Below, piece after piece: positions 8,479-17,399 of a stretch of DNA of 64,000 nucleotides. Positions within the stretch are counted from its first letter, which is position 1. Each line of letters starts with the position of its first letter. Position numbers and translations under genes: made by a program. The notes below the pieces were generated by a model that was not told the DNA's origin, searched no databases, and saw only the letters and a list, made by a program, of their open reading frames with translations. The DNA comes from Herbaspirillum seropedicae (GTDB lineage: Bacteria; Pseudomonadota; Gammaproteobacteria; Burkholderiales; Burkholderiaceae_D): contig NZ_CP011930.1 in the NCBI RefSeq assembly GCF_001040945.1, positions 2,705,704 through 2,769,703 on the forward strand, written 5' to 3'.

Positions 8479-10260
8479 GTGCCGATACTTAATTCAGATG
8501 TTGCGAAGATCTTTGAAGAGATCGCCGATCTGCTGGAGATCAATGATGAAAATCCGTTCAGGATTCGCGCCTATCGCTCTGCAGCGCGCACGATCAGGAA
8601 TTTCAAATTCCAGTTCCACACCTTGATCGGGCAAGGCCAGTTTCCGAAATTGCCAGGGATAGGCCAGGATCTGGAGGAGAAAGTACGGGAGATCATTGCC
8701 ACCGGTCGCTGCCTCCTGCTTGAGGCGCTCAGACGGAACTTTCCTCCGCATTTCAACGATCTGCTTGCGATCCCCGGCCTGGGCCCCAAGCGGGTTCAGA
8801 GACTGAACCATGCATTGGGTATCTCGTCGATCAAGCAACTCCGCGAGGCCGCCATAGCGGGGAAAGTCAGGGATATCCCAGGCTTCGGCCCAAAAACCGA
8901 GCAATCCATTCTCAGCGCGATTGCCGTGCAGGCCGTCCACAGCGGAGGCTTTATCAGACAGACAGTAATGCCTCAGGCCACGGCCCTTGCCTCTTATCTG
9001 TCTGAATCAACCCACATTGACCGAATAGCGATCGCGGGCAGCTGCCGCCGTCTCAAGGATGTAGTCGGTGACATCGACCTGCTAGCGACTGGGAGTGACA
9101 GCGGCGAGTTGATGGAACGCTTTCTCTCCTACGGCGATGTCAAAGTCGTCCTCATGCGAGGGCCGATACGCGGTAGCGTCATTCTGGGCAGCGGCATTCA
9201 AGTCGATCTTCGATTCGTCCCACCGGAAAGTTACGGGGCTGCGCTGCACTACTTCACCGGGTCCAAGCCGCATAACATTGCGCTTCGCCAGATCGCACTC
9301 GCGCAGAAGATGAAGCTGAATGAATACGGCCTCTTCAAGGATGGGAAGCGTATCGCTGGCGATACGGAAATCTCCGTCTATCAAGCCCTCGGCCTGCCAT
9401 TCATCCCTCCCGAACTCAGAGAAGATCGCGGGGAAATTGCCGCTGCCCGCGCAGGAGCCCTGCCCAATCTCATTGCTTACAATGACCTGCGTGGTGACCT
9501 GCATGTGCATACCCATTATCCCGATGGCAAGAACACGATCATAGAGATGGCCTCTACGGCAGCTCTGCTGGGACTCGAATACATCGCCATTACCGATCAC
9601 CCTGAACAGAGGGTCGGCGTGAATGGCTTTCGTCGAAATGATTTGATCAGGCAGTTTTCCGACATTGAAGCCGCCCGCAAACTCCATCCGGAGATCACGA
9701 TTCTCAAAGGAATAGAGACAAAGATATTGGAAGACGGCTCCCTCGATGTGCCGGACTCCCTCCTGCGGGAGCTCGATATCGTTGTGGCCGCAGTGGATGG
9801 GAATTTCGATCTTTCACGTGCATCGCAAACGCAGCGCTTACTGCGTGCACTGTGCAATCCGCATGTCAATATTCTGGCCCACCCCAGCAGTCGGCTTCTC
9901 CCGGATCGCCCGCCGTGCGAGGTGGACATGCTGGCGGTGATGCGGTCTGCAAAGGAGCGGGGTATTGCGCTTGAGCTTAATTCCCAACCTGACCGGCTTG
10001 ATCTCGACGACCTCCATTGCAAAATGGCACACGAGGAAAAGGTTCTTATCGCCATTGATTCCAGCGCCCGCAACAGCGCAGAACTGGGTTATCTGCGACT
10101 GGGCATCGACCAGGCGCGTCGTGGCTGGATCGAGTCCTGCGACGTCATCAACACGCAACGTATCGAGAAGATCAGAAGCTGGCTGGCGCAGCCCAAATTG
10201 CCGCAGTCTTCGCCAAGTCACCTTGTCGGACACTGCGGTTCTCAGGCCGAAAGGCCGTGA
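8479..10260 (+). CDS. polX: DNA polymerase X family / PHP-domain protein (PolX)
   Basis: The 593-residue product has an N-terminal helix-hairpin-helix 8-kDa-type domain, a Pol-beta-like nucleotidyltransferase core with the catalytic GDIDLL pair and a third Asp in IQVDLRF, and a C-terminal PHP domain with DLHVHTHYPDG, TDHP and the later ANILAHP-like and DSSA metal-binding stretches. Bacterial PolX enzymes fill short gaps and carry a Mn-dependent 3'-5' exonuclease in the PHP domain. The GTG at 8479 gives the usual family N-terminus (PILNSDVAKIFEEIADLLE); an in-frame TTG at 8434 is possible. No strong ribosome-binding site precedes either. The gene overlaps the convergent ATPase gene by 19 bp. 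Its place beside an Fnr box suggests repair in non-growing, oxygen-limited cells. Confidence 0.9.
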   Translation: MPILNSDVAKIFEEIADLLEINDENPFRIRAYRSAARTIRNFKFQFHTLIGQGQFPKLPGIGQDLEEKVREIIATGRCLLLEALRRNFPPHFNDLLAIPGLGPKRVQRLNHALGISSIKQLREAAIAGKVRDIPGFGPKTEQSILSAIAVQAVHSGGFIRQTVMPQATALASYLSESTHIDRIAIAGSCRRLKDVVGDIDLLATGSDSGELMERFLSYGDVKVVLMRGPIRGSVILGSGIQVDLRFVPPESYGAALHYFTGSKPHNIALRQIALAQKMKLNEYGLFKDGKRIAGDTEISVYQALGLPFIPPELREDRGEIAAARAGALPNLIAYNDLRGDLHVHTHYPDGKNTIIEMASTAALLGLEYIAITDHPEQRVGVNGFRRNDLIRQFSDIEAARKLHPEITILKGIETKILEDGSLDVPDSLLRELDIVVAAVDGNFDLSRASQTQRLLRALCNPHVNILAHPSSRLLPDRPPCEVDMLAVMRSAKERGIALELNSQPDRLDLDDLHCKMAHEEKVLIAIDSSARNSAELGYLRLGIDQARRGWIESCDVINTQRIEKIRSWLAQPKLPQSSPSHLVGHCGSQAERP

Positions 10261-12527
10261 AAGATTTCTTCCTCTTGCGCAAAATGCAGACGCAGAACAG
10301 CATGAAGCGCATAGAGCGTGCGCCGCACTTCCAGCATGAAAGCGTCATCCTGCTGCTCATCGTCAGGCGCCTGGGTGGCCAGTCTGTCCACGGTACGACT
10401 TAGGCGATAGATTTCGCGGTGCATGCTGCTCATGGCGCCCATCGGGTCCTCCCCGCCTATCAGCTGTGCGAGGCGGGGATACAAGACACCATCGTCCTGG
10501 GCCTCATGCTGCAGGAGATTGCCTTGAAGCTGGGCGCTCAGGAGAACCAGTTCTTCCCGCATCGCCGCGCTGGAGAGATCTTCCACCCTGTCCGCCAGCC
10601 ATACAAGCCGATCAATGATGGGCTGCAGTCGCACGTGTTCCTCGCGCAGCGTCTGGCAATCTTCTGCCGAGAGGCGGTCGCTGAGGTTTCCCCTTTCCAC
10701 GTAGAGCACGCGCAGGGCGTTCAGGATGACCGCAACGTCGATGAACTCCTGCAGGATCGCCCCGGCGACCGGAGGCAGATAGCCGAAGGCCGCGGCCAGC
10801 ATCGCGCATCCGGACAACCCCATGCCCGCCACCACGCTTTGCAGCGCGATCTTCCGGGCCTGTTGCGCCATCCGCACGGCAAATGCCAGGCGGTCCAGGC
10901 GATCCACCAGCAGCACCACCTGTGCGGATTCGGCCGCTGCAGCCGCGCCTCGGGCGCCCATGGCCACGCCAATATCAGCGGCAGCCAGCGCCGGCGCGTC
11001 ATTGATGCCGTCACCCACCATCATTGTCACGCCCTCTCGGCTCGCCTGCTTGATGGCCGCCAGTTTCGACGCCGGGCTCTGCTCCGGCATGACGTCATCA
11101 AAACCGAGTGAGCTGCCGATCGTCATGGCGACGTCGCGGCGATCCCCGGTCAGCATGACGATACGCTTGGCCCCCAATGCGCGTAACTGGCGCAGGGCGC
11201 GCGGCGTGTCGAGGCGGATGTCGTCAGCCAGGTAGAGCACGCCGCAGAGCTGTCCATCCACCGCGACACAGACGCCGGCGCCGCCTTCGTATTTGAGACG
11301 GTCCCTGAGTCCACTCGTCCAGGGCGGCGCAGCGCTGGGGCCGATGACATATTGCATGGCGCCAACACGGACCAGCTTGCCATCTACCCGGCCCGATAAT
11401 CCCGCACCCGGCTGCTCCTGTACTTGATCCGGAATCGACAAGACCAATGCGCGCTCTATCGCCGCACTGACCACTGCCTGGGCAATGACGTGATTGGACA
11501 TCTGCTCCAGCGAGGCCGCCAGCCTGAGCAGCTCGTCGGCCTGTATCGACGGGGTGGTCACCATGTTCATCAGGCGCGCCTTTCCCGCGGTCAGGGTGCC
11601 TGTCTTGTCGAAGAACAGGGTGCGGACCTGCGCCAGCTTTTCCAGCGCTCCGCCGTGCTTGATCAGCACACCGCGTTGGGCGCATCGCGACATGGCGCAG
11701 ACGATCGCCACAGGCACTGCCAATATGAGCGGGCAAGGCGTGGCGACCACCACCACCGCCAATGCACGGCGGGGATCGCCAGTCAGCAGCCACGACAGCG
11801 CGGCCATTGCCAGCACCAGCGGGATGAACAGCAAGGCATAGCGGTCCGCCATCCTTGCCGCCGGCGCCTGGGACGCCTGGGCAGCCTGGACCAGACGCAG
11901 TACCTGGGCAAATGTGCTGGACTGGTCGGTGCTGGTGGCTAACAGATCAAAGGCGTTGCCCGCATTGACGCAGCCACTGGCCAGCGTCGCTCCCTGTGGA
12001 TGGGAGACCGGCAGGGACTCGCCAGTGAGCATGGATTCGTCCACCACGGCGGGGCCAAGCAGGCGGCCATCCACGGGGACGGGCTCGCCGGGGCGGACCA
12101 GCAGGCGATCCCCCGGTCGGACCAGGTTCAGACCAATCGTGACGATGCGTTCTCCCTCGTAGCGATTGGCGACATGGGGCGCCTTGCCGAGCAAGGCGGA
12201 CATTTCCTGCTGCGCGCGCCTCTGCGCAACACTTTCCAACGCGCGGCCGCCCGCAAACATCAACGCGATGACCGCCGCCACCAGGTCTTCGCGCAACAGG
12301 ACGGCGCCCGCGATCGAGACCAGCGCGATGAGGTCGAGCTTCATGCCTCCGCGCCGCATCGCCATCGCGGTATCGGCCAGCACCGCCATCAGCACGACAA
12401 GCGGACCCGCCAGCCAGGCCCATTGCGCCAGCGCTTGCAGGCCCATCCATCGGCCCAGGATGCCCACTGCCAAGGTGACGGCGCAGAAGACGAGGATGGC
12501 CTGATAAAGTCGATTGCTGACACTCAT
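10242..12527 (-). CDS. P1B-type heavy-metal ATPase with C-terminal hemerythrin domain
   Basis: The 761-residue protein starts directly with membrane helices, without an N-terminal HMA or CxxC metal-binding domain. It has the actuator motif TGES (about 168-171), the membrane motif ATPCPLI with Cys at about 265, the phosphorylation motif DKTGTLT (Asp307) and the hinge GDGINDAPAL. After the last helix pair there is a helical domain of about 140 residues with His/Glu/Asp spacing typical of hemerythrin (EEHVRL, LLQHEAQDD, SMHREIYRL, LRLHFAQEEE), which would bind a di-iron centre. The ATG at 12527 follows GAGAGG. The metal exported or imported cannot be told from the CPL motif. The fused hemerythrin suggests O2, NO or iron sensing on the pump itself. 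Confidence 0.88.
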   Translation of the reverse strand: MSVSNRLYQAILVFCAVTLAVGILGRWMGLQALAQWAWLAGPLVVLMAVLADTAMAMRRGGMKLDLIALVSIAGAVLLREDLVAAVIALMFAGGRALESVAQRRAQQEMSALLGKAPHVANRYEGERIVTIGLNLVRPGDRLLVRPGEPVPVDGRLLGPAVVDESMLTGESLPVSHPQGATLASGCVNAGNAFDLLATSTDQSSTFAQVLRLVQAAQASQAPAARMADRYALLFIPLVLAMAALSWLLTGDPRRALAVVVVATPCPLILAVPVAIVCAMSRCAQRGVLIKHGGALEKLAQVRTLFFDKTGTLTAGKARLMNMVTTPSIQADELLRLAASLEQMSNHVIAQAVVSAAIERALVLSIPDQVQEQPGAGLSGRVDGKLVRVGAMQYVIGPSAAPPWTSGLRDRLKYEGGAGVCVAVDGQLCGVLYLADDIRLDTPRALRQLRALGAKRIVMLTGDRRDVAMTIGSSLGFDDVMPEQSPASKLAAIKQASREGVTMMVGDGINDAPALAAADIGVAMGARGAAAAAESAQVVLLVDRLDRLAFAVRMAQQARKIALQSVVAGMGLSGCAMLAAAFGYLPPVAGAILQEFIDVAVILNALRVLYVERGNLSDRLSAEDCQTLREEHVRLQPIIDRLVWLADRVEDLSSAAMREELVLLSAQLQGNLLQHEAQDDGVLYPRLAQLIGGEDPMGAMSSMHREIYRLSRTVDRLATQAPDDEQQDDAFMLEVRRTLYALHAVLRLHFAQEEEIFHGLSA

Positions 12528-12613
12528 AGGCAAGCCTCTCGCGAGGGAAATGGATAGGGGACGCAACGAAGAGCAATATCTTTCCAGATTAGATGTCCTG
12601 CGGGCCCTTCCCT

Positions 12614-12627
12614 CTGATCCAGGTCAA
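12614..12627. promoter_or_regulatory. Fnr-type box between metal ATPase and ABC exporter
   Basis: CTGATCCAGGTCAA fits (T/C)TGAT-N4-GTCAA. It lies 86 bp before the divergent metal-ATPase start and about 310 bp before the exporter operon. Of the 409 bp between the genes, only this box and a palindrome at 12749 stand out. Confidence 0.6.
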
Positions 12628-12748
12628 AGGGAATTGGGCGAATCCAGCGAAAAGGCTGCGGCCAAGCGGGCAGATGTTCCAACCAGCAGACCGGTCCTGT
12701 CGGGGACGACGTTGCCCTGCTTGCTCAGCCTTGTGCAACACGGATTTC

Positions 12749-12762
12749 TTGACGTACGTCAT
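12749..12762. promoter_or_regulatory. Palindrome resembling a Crp/Fnr-family site
   Basis: TTGACGTACGTCAT contains the perfect 12-bp palindrome TGACGTACGTCA and has the half-site spacing of Fnr boxes. It lies about 175 bp before the exporter operon and is a second candidate operator in this gap. Confidence 0.35.
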
Positions 12763-12936
12763 TTCTGCATCGCCATGCTGTTCCATCATCTTCAACCAGA
12801 GCCTACTTCCAGTCCGTCTGGTCCGCTCGGAGAGATGGGAGAAGATCCACTGGCACGCATGCATCCGACGCACTCCCGAATCTGGAAGTCCACCTTCACA
12901 GCAGGGGCGCGCATGCAGCCTGTGGCAGGAGAGATG

Positions 12937-13659
12937 ATGCCGGACAAAGTCGAGTCGTTCGCCACGAGGCCGGACGCTGTCGTCGCCGACAGGCTGGTCA
13001 AGTATTTCGGCCAAGGTAACGCACGGGTGCTCGCCATCGACCATGCTTGCCTGTCGGCAGCCTTCGGCGAGATCCTGTTCATCGTCGGCCCTTCGGGCAG
13101 TGGCAAGACCACTTTCCTGAGTATCATCTCCGGCATTCTTCGCCCGGACGGCGGCGTTGTCAGGGTCAATGGCGTCGACCTCTGGAATTTGCCAGAGGAC
13201 CAGCTCGCCGACTTTCGCCTCAACACCATCGGTTTCGTTTTTCAGGACTACCATCTTTTCCCGAGACTGACCAGTGCCGAGAATGTCGCTATTCCTCTGA
13301 TATTGAAAAACGTCGATTGGAAGTCCGCGCTTGCATCGGCCAACATGTTTCTTGACGTGGTGGGACTGAAAGGCTGCGGCGATGTCTTTCCCCTCAAGCT
13401 TTCCGGCGGCGAACAACAACGGGTCGCCATTGCTCGCGCCATTGTCTCCTCGCCTCCCATTCTCATTCTTGACGAACCAACGGCCTCGCTCGATGGAGAT
13501 ACCGGGCGCATGATCATCGCGTTTCTGCGAGAGAAGATCCTCAATCCGCGGCGCTGCATCCTGATCGTGACCCATGATCCGCGAATCAGCGAATTCGCAG
13601 ACCGCATCGTCCATATGGCCGACGGCAAGGTGACCGGCCTGGACAAGGAACTGCGATGA
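12937..13659 (+). CDS. ABC exporter ATPase (MacB/DevA-like)
   Basis: The product of about 240 residues has all ABC-ATPase motifs: Walker A GPSGSGKTT, Q-loop FVFQDYH, signature LSGGEQQRVAIARA, Walker B ILILDEPTASLD and the switch His in IVTHDPR. The pattern is that of the LolD/MacB/DevA group, which works with FtsX-type permeases. Candidate starts are the ATGs at 12913, 12934 and 12937; AGGAG at 12927-12931 is best spaced for 12937. The stop overlaps the next start as ATGA. It powers the exporter formed with the next three genes. Confidence 0.88.
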   Translation: MPDKVESFATRPDAVVADRLVKYFGQGNARVLAIDHACLSAAFGEILFIVGPSGSGKTTFLSIISGILRPDGGVVRVNGVDLWNLPEDQLADFRLNTIGFVFQDYHLFPRLTSAENVAIPLILKNVDWKSALASANMFLDVVGLKGCGDVFPLKLSGGEQQRVAIARAIVSSPPILILDEPTASLDGDTGRMIIAFLREKILNPRRCILIVTHDPRISEFADRIVHMADGKVTGLDKELR

Positions 13660-14744
13660 AAAGCCGGGCCATCTTCGTCCTGGCTGGCGTGGGCCTGGTC
13701 ATCGGGCTGGTCGTCGCCTGGCTGTTCAGCCAGGAGCGAAAGCCGCAACCCCCTGCCTTCGCTCCCATCGCCAACCCGTATGGGAATGCCATCCATGCCA
13801 ACGGCATCATCGAAAGCGAACAAGGCGGCGGAGTCAATATCCCGGTCTATCCCGAATTGCCCGGCCGCGTGATCCGCGTCTTGGTCCATGAGGGGCAGCA
13901 CGTCAGCTCAGGCGCTGTCCTGATCATGCTTGATGATACCGTGCAGCGTGCAAGCACCGAGCAGGCCCGTCTGCAGGCTGAAGCGGCGCAGGCGCAACTG
14001 GCTCAGCTCAAGGCCCAGCCACGTCCCGAAGCGCTGGCAGTGGCCCGCGCCCAGGTAGTGGCGGCGGACGCCAACCGCAAGACTGCTCAGGATCAGTTCG
14101 AAAAGCGCCGGGCCATGGCAGAGCTGGACGCCCGCACGATCAGCAAGGACGCGCTCGATACGGCCGAGAATGCATGGCGCCAGGCACAGGCCAGCCTGGA
14201 GGTGGCGCAACGACAATATGAGCTGATCAGGGCCGGTAGCTGGAGCTACGATCTTCTTTCTCAGCAGCGGCAGGTGGAGGCGTTGACGCAAAGCTACGAT
14301 GCTGCCACGGCCCTGCTGCAGAAATACACGATACGGGCAAGCGGGGACGGGATCGTACTGGCCCTCAATGTCGCGCCAGGCTCCTACGTCTCTGCGCAGG
14401 GCGTCTACGATGGATATACCCAAGCCATGGCTCCGCCTGTACTCATGGGGTCGGTTCAGGAGTATCTCGCGGTGCGCTGCTACGTCGATGAGATGCTGGT
14501 CTCGCGCCTGCCCCCGGTCGAGCGCATCGATGCCAGGATGGCGCTGCGCGGCAGCGACATCATGATGCCGCTCCAGTTCGTCCGCATTCAGCCTTACGTC
14601 TCGCCAAAGATCGCTCTATCGAACCAGCGCCAGGAGCGCGTGGACCTGCGAGTGCTGCCTATTCTCTTTCGCTTCCGCGCCGATGGTCGGATCAAAGTCT
14701 ATCCCGGCCAATTGGTTGATGTGTTCATTGGGCAGAAAAAATGA
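13656..14744 (+). CDS. Periplasmic adaptor (HlyD/DevB-like membrane fusion protein)
   Basis: The 362-residue protein has one N-terminal membrane anchor (about 5-26), a short biotinyl-lipoyl-like half motif near GRVIRVLVHEGQHVSSG, a long Ala/Gln-rich coiled coil (about 95-210) and the returning lipoyl half and beta-barrel near YTIRASGDGIVLALNVAPG. This is the build of adaptors linking an inner-membrane transporter to a TolC-type channel. It overlaps both neighbours by four bases, so the operon is tightly coupled. Confidence 0.88.
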   Translation: MKSRAIFVLAGVGLVIGLVVAWLFSQERKPQPPAFAPIANPYGNAIHANGIIESEQGGGVNIPVYPELPGRVIRVLVHEGQHVSSGAVLIMLDDTVQRASTEQARLQAEAAQAQLAQLKAQPRPEALAVARAQVVAADANRKTAQDQFEKRRAMAELDARTISKDALDTAENAWRQAQASLEVAQRQYELIRAGSWSYDLLSQQRQVEALTQSYDAATALLQKYTIRASGDGIVLALNVAPGSYVSAQGVYDGYTQAMAPPVLMGSVQEYLAVRCYVDEMLVSRLPPVERIDARMALRGSDIMMPLQFVRIQPYVSPKIALSNQRQERVDLRVLPILFRFRADGRIKVYPGQLVDVFIGQKK

Positions 14745-16210
14745 TGAATCTACCGGTTTCGCTCATGCGCAAATGGCTGGCATGGATGCTGCTGGCCACC
14801 CAGGCAGGCTGCTTGGTGGGCCCGGATTTTGTCGCGCCGACGCCACCCAGGGTCAGCCAATATACACGTGATCCGGTGCTTCTCGACAGGATGTCGGAGC
14901 CTGACATGTCGCAGCAACTGCTGATGGGAGAGAACCCGCCCGCACGCTGGTGGCAGCTGTTTGGCTCGCCCGAACTGGATGCCGCCGTCACTCAGGCGCT
15001 GACCAGGAATCCGACCCTGCAGGCCGCCGTCTCCAACCTCCTGCTTGCCGAGGACAATTTGCGCGCCGGAGGGGCCGTCTTCTATCCGCGACTCGACGCC
15101 AACATGATGGCCGAGCGTACCCGCAGCGCCTCCCTGGTGCAAGGCTCAAGTGCACCGGACAAAGTCTTCAGTGTCGCCACACTCAGTGGCGCGGTCAGTT
15201 ATGCAATCGATCTCTTCGGGGAAAAGCGGCGCACGCTGGAACAGCTCGAGGCGATGGTGGACGTGCAGCAGCAGCTTCATCATGCAGCCTACCTGACCCT
15301 GACAGCCAACGTCGTCAATGCCTACATAGCGCGAGCCGGCTATCTCAGCCAGATCAGCCTGGTCCGGCAGATCATCGCCCTGGAGGAGCTGCAGTTGGAG
15401 GCGATCCAGGCCAGGGTCGACACGGGCGTCGCCCCGCTGGCAGACCTGCTCAGTCAAGCCAGTCTGCTCGCAGGAAACCAGGCCCTGCTCGCGCAACTGA
15501 CCCAGCGCCTCTATCAAATCGAACATCTGCTGGCGCAATTGCAGGGGGAATTCCCTGCGCAGGCCAGTCTGCCAGAGCTCGTCCTCGCTGATCTGCATCT
15601 GCCCTCTGACATTCCGGTCAGCCTGCCCTCCGCATTGGTGCGCCGGCGTCCTGACATCCTTGCCGCAGAGGCGCGGATGCACGCCGCCAGCGCCGCCATC
15701 GGGATGTCCAGCGCTGCGCAGTATCCCAGCCTGGAACTGACGGCCACCTACGGCGTGGCCGCGCGCAATCTGTCGCAGCTGACCGGGCCGGCTACATCGT
15801 TATGGAGCTTCGGGCCATCGCTGAGCACGCCATTGTTCAACGGCGGAAGATTGCGGGCCCAGCGTGACGCCGCAGTCAATGCATTTGAAGCTAGCCAGTC
15901 GGAATACCAGCAGACTGTCCTGACAGCCTTCGAGCAGGTTGCCGACGCGCTGCGGGCATTGCAGGCCGACGGACATATCGTCAGTGCGCAATCCGCCGCA
16001 GCGCGCTATGCCTATGACACCCTTCTGCTGCAACGGGCCAGTTATAGCGCTGGACTCTCATCCTATGCCGACATGCTGCTCTATGAGGTGCAATACCGCA
16101 GCGCAGCCATCGCCAGCTTGCAGGCGACGGTCCAGCGCTACCAGGATACCGTCGCCCTGCTGGTGGCCTCGGGCGGCGGATGGCTCGATACGGCTGCGCA
16201 GCGGCGCTGA
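14741..16210 (+). CDS. Outer-membrane efflux lipoprotein (NodT/OprM family)
   Basis: The 489-residue protein has an N-terminal signal with a Cys in a lipobox-like site (LLATQAGC, about residue 24), followed by VGPDF as in NodT-family channels. Two outer-membrane efflux repeats follow, with the typical ARWWQLFGSPELD, RRRPDILAAEARMHAASA and WSFGPSLSTPLFNGGRL segments. It should form the trimeric exit channel of the ABC exporter encoded around it. A dedicated outer-membrane factor inside a MacAB/DevBCA-like operon is less common than use of a shared TolC. Confidence 0.9.
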   Translation: MMNLPVSLMRKWLAWMLLATQAGCLVGPDFVAPTPPRVSQYTRDPVLLDRMSEPDMSQQLLMGENPPARWWQLFGSPELDAAVTQALTRNPTLQAAVSNLLLAEDNLRAGGAVFYPRLDANMMAERTRSASLVQGSSAPDKVFSVATLSGAVSYAIDLFGEKRRTLEQLEAMVDVQQQLHHAAYLTLTANVVNAYIARAGYLSQISLVRQIIALEELQLEAIQARVDTGVAPLADLLSQASLLAGNQALLAQLTQRLYQIEHLLAQLQGEFPAQASLPELVLADLHLPSDIPVSLPSALVRRRPDILAAEARMHAASAAIGMSSAAQYPSLELTATYGVAARNLSQLTGPATSLWSFGPSLSTPLFNGGRLRAQRDAAVNAFEASQSEYQQTVLTAFEQVADALRALQADGHIVSAQSAAARYAYDTLLLQRASYSAGLSSYADMLLYEVQYRSAAIASLQATVQRYQDTVALLVASGGGWLDTAAQRR

Positions 16211-17371
16211 ATGAGCATGAGAAAAAACATGAAGAAGAGCGGCATCCTGAGGATAGGTCTCAAACTGCTGATCAGCGACAAGACCAAGTTCAGCGCACTG
16301 CTGATCGGGATCTCCTTTGCGGTCTTCCTGATGACGCAGATGACCGCAATGTTCGCCGGCATTCTCAACCGGGCGCATTCCACGGTCACCAACATCGGCG
16401 CAGCAATGTGGATCATTGATCCGGCGGTCAATACCCCCACCAGTTCGGTACCGCTGCCGGACTATCTGCTGGACATCATGCGCAGCATGGAGGGCGTCGA
16501 GTATGCCTTGCCCTTGTTCATCGGAGGTGCGCAACTCAGGCTCGCTAGCGGCACCTATCAGGGCGTCACGGTCGTCGGCCTGGATGACGCCAGCCTGTTC
16601 GGACGCCCTGAGCTTGAGCAAGGTCAGCTGCAGGACATCTATGCCGACGATTCATTCTTTGTGGTCAACGACGCCGAATACGGCAAGCTGGAAAATCCCG
16701 CCTTGGGCAGCACCTTCGAGCTGAACGATCATCGCGGAGTGATTGCCGGCATCGCCAAGGTGGCCTCCAACGGTCTGAACGGCGTCCCAACGCTCTACAC
16801 CACCTATAGCCGGGCTATCGAATACATTCCGTCCACCCGCTTTACGCTCTCCTACATCCTGGTGAAACCCAGCAATGCCGAGGCGATCGCCAATATCAAG
16901 CGCAACGTGAGCCAGCTCGGCTACCTTGCGCTTACCCGCGAAGAATTCAGCAAGCGCATCACCGATTTCTATACCTACAAGACGGGCATCGGCACCAACA
17001 TCTTGCTCATGACAGTCATCAGCTTTTTGGTCGGTCTGTCCATTTCCGGGCAGACTTTCTATAGCTTCATCACGGAGAACGTGGAGAAGTTCGGTGCGCT
17101 CAAGGCCATCGGCGCCAAGGGGTCGGATTTGATCGTGATGATCCTGGGCATGGCCTTATTGACCTCGATGACAGGATTCGGACTGGGGATCGGGCTGGTC
17201 ACCATCACGGTGACCCTGGTGCGCACGGTCCTGCCCAATTACGCCGCCATGATTACCTTCCTGAACCTGGCGCTGGCCCTGTGCATGGTGATCATTATTG
17301 CCGCAGTGTCGAGCTGGTTTGCTATCCGTCGTGTACTGAAGATCGAACCCTTCGACATCTTCCGTAGCTGA
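16211..17371 (+). CDS. ABC exporter permease (FtsX/DevC-like)
   Basis: The 386-residue protein has one N-terminal helix (about 22-48), a periplasmic domain of about 220 residues and three C-terminal helices with the FtsX-type segment ENVEKFGALKAIGAKGSD, which contacts the ATPase. It starts at the base after the channel gene's stop. With the ATPase, adaptor and channel it makes a complete envelope-spanning exporter. The cargo is unknown; DevBCA exports glycolipid and MacAB exports macrolides, peptides or lipoproteins. It ends 28 bp before a convergent gene, with no clear terminator. Confidence 0.88.
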   Translation: MSMRKNMKKSGILRIGLKLLISDKTKFSALLIGISFAVFLMTQMTAMFAGILNRAHSTVTNIGAAMWIIDPAVNTPTSSVPLPDYLLDIMRSMEGVEYALPLFIGGAQLRLASGTYQGVTVVGLDDASLFGRPELEQGQLQDIYADDSFFVVNDAEYGKLENPALGSTFELNDHRGVIAGIAKVASNGLNGVPTLYTTYSRAIEYIPSTRFTLSYILVKPSNAEAIANIKRNVSQLGYLALTREEFSKRITDFYTYKTGIGTNILLMTVISFLVGLSISGQTFYSFITENVEKFGALKAIGAKGSDLIVMILGMALLTSMTGFGLGIGLVTITVTLVRTVLPNYAAMITFLNLALALCMVIIIAAVSSWFAIRRVLKIEPFDIFRS

Positions 17372-17399
17372 CTCGGGAAGATGTCTGATGGGCCGGCGC

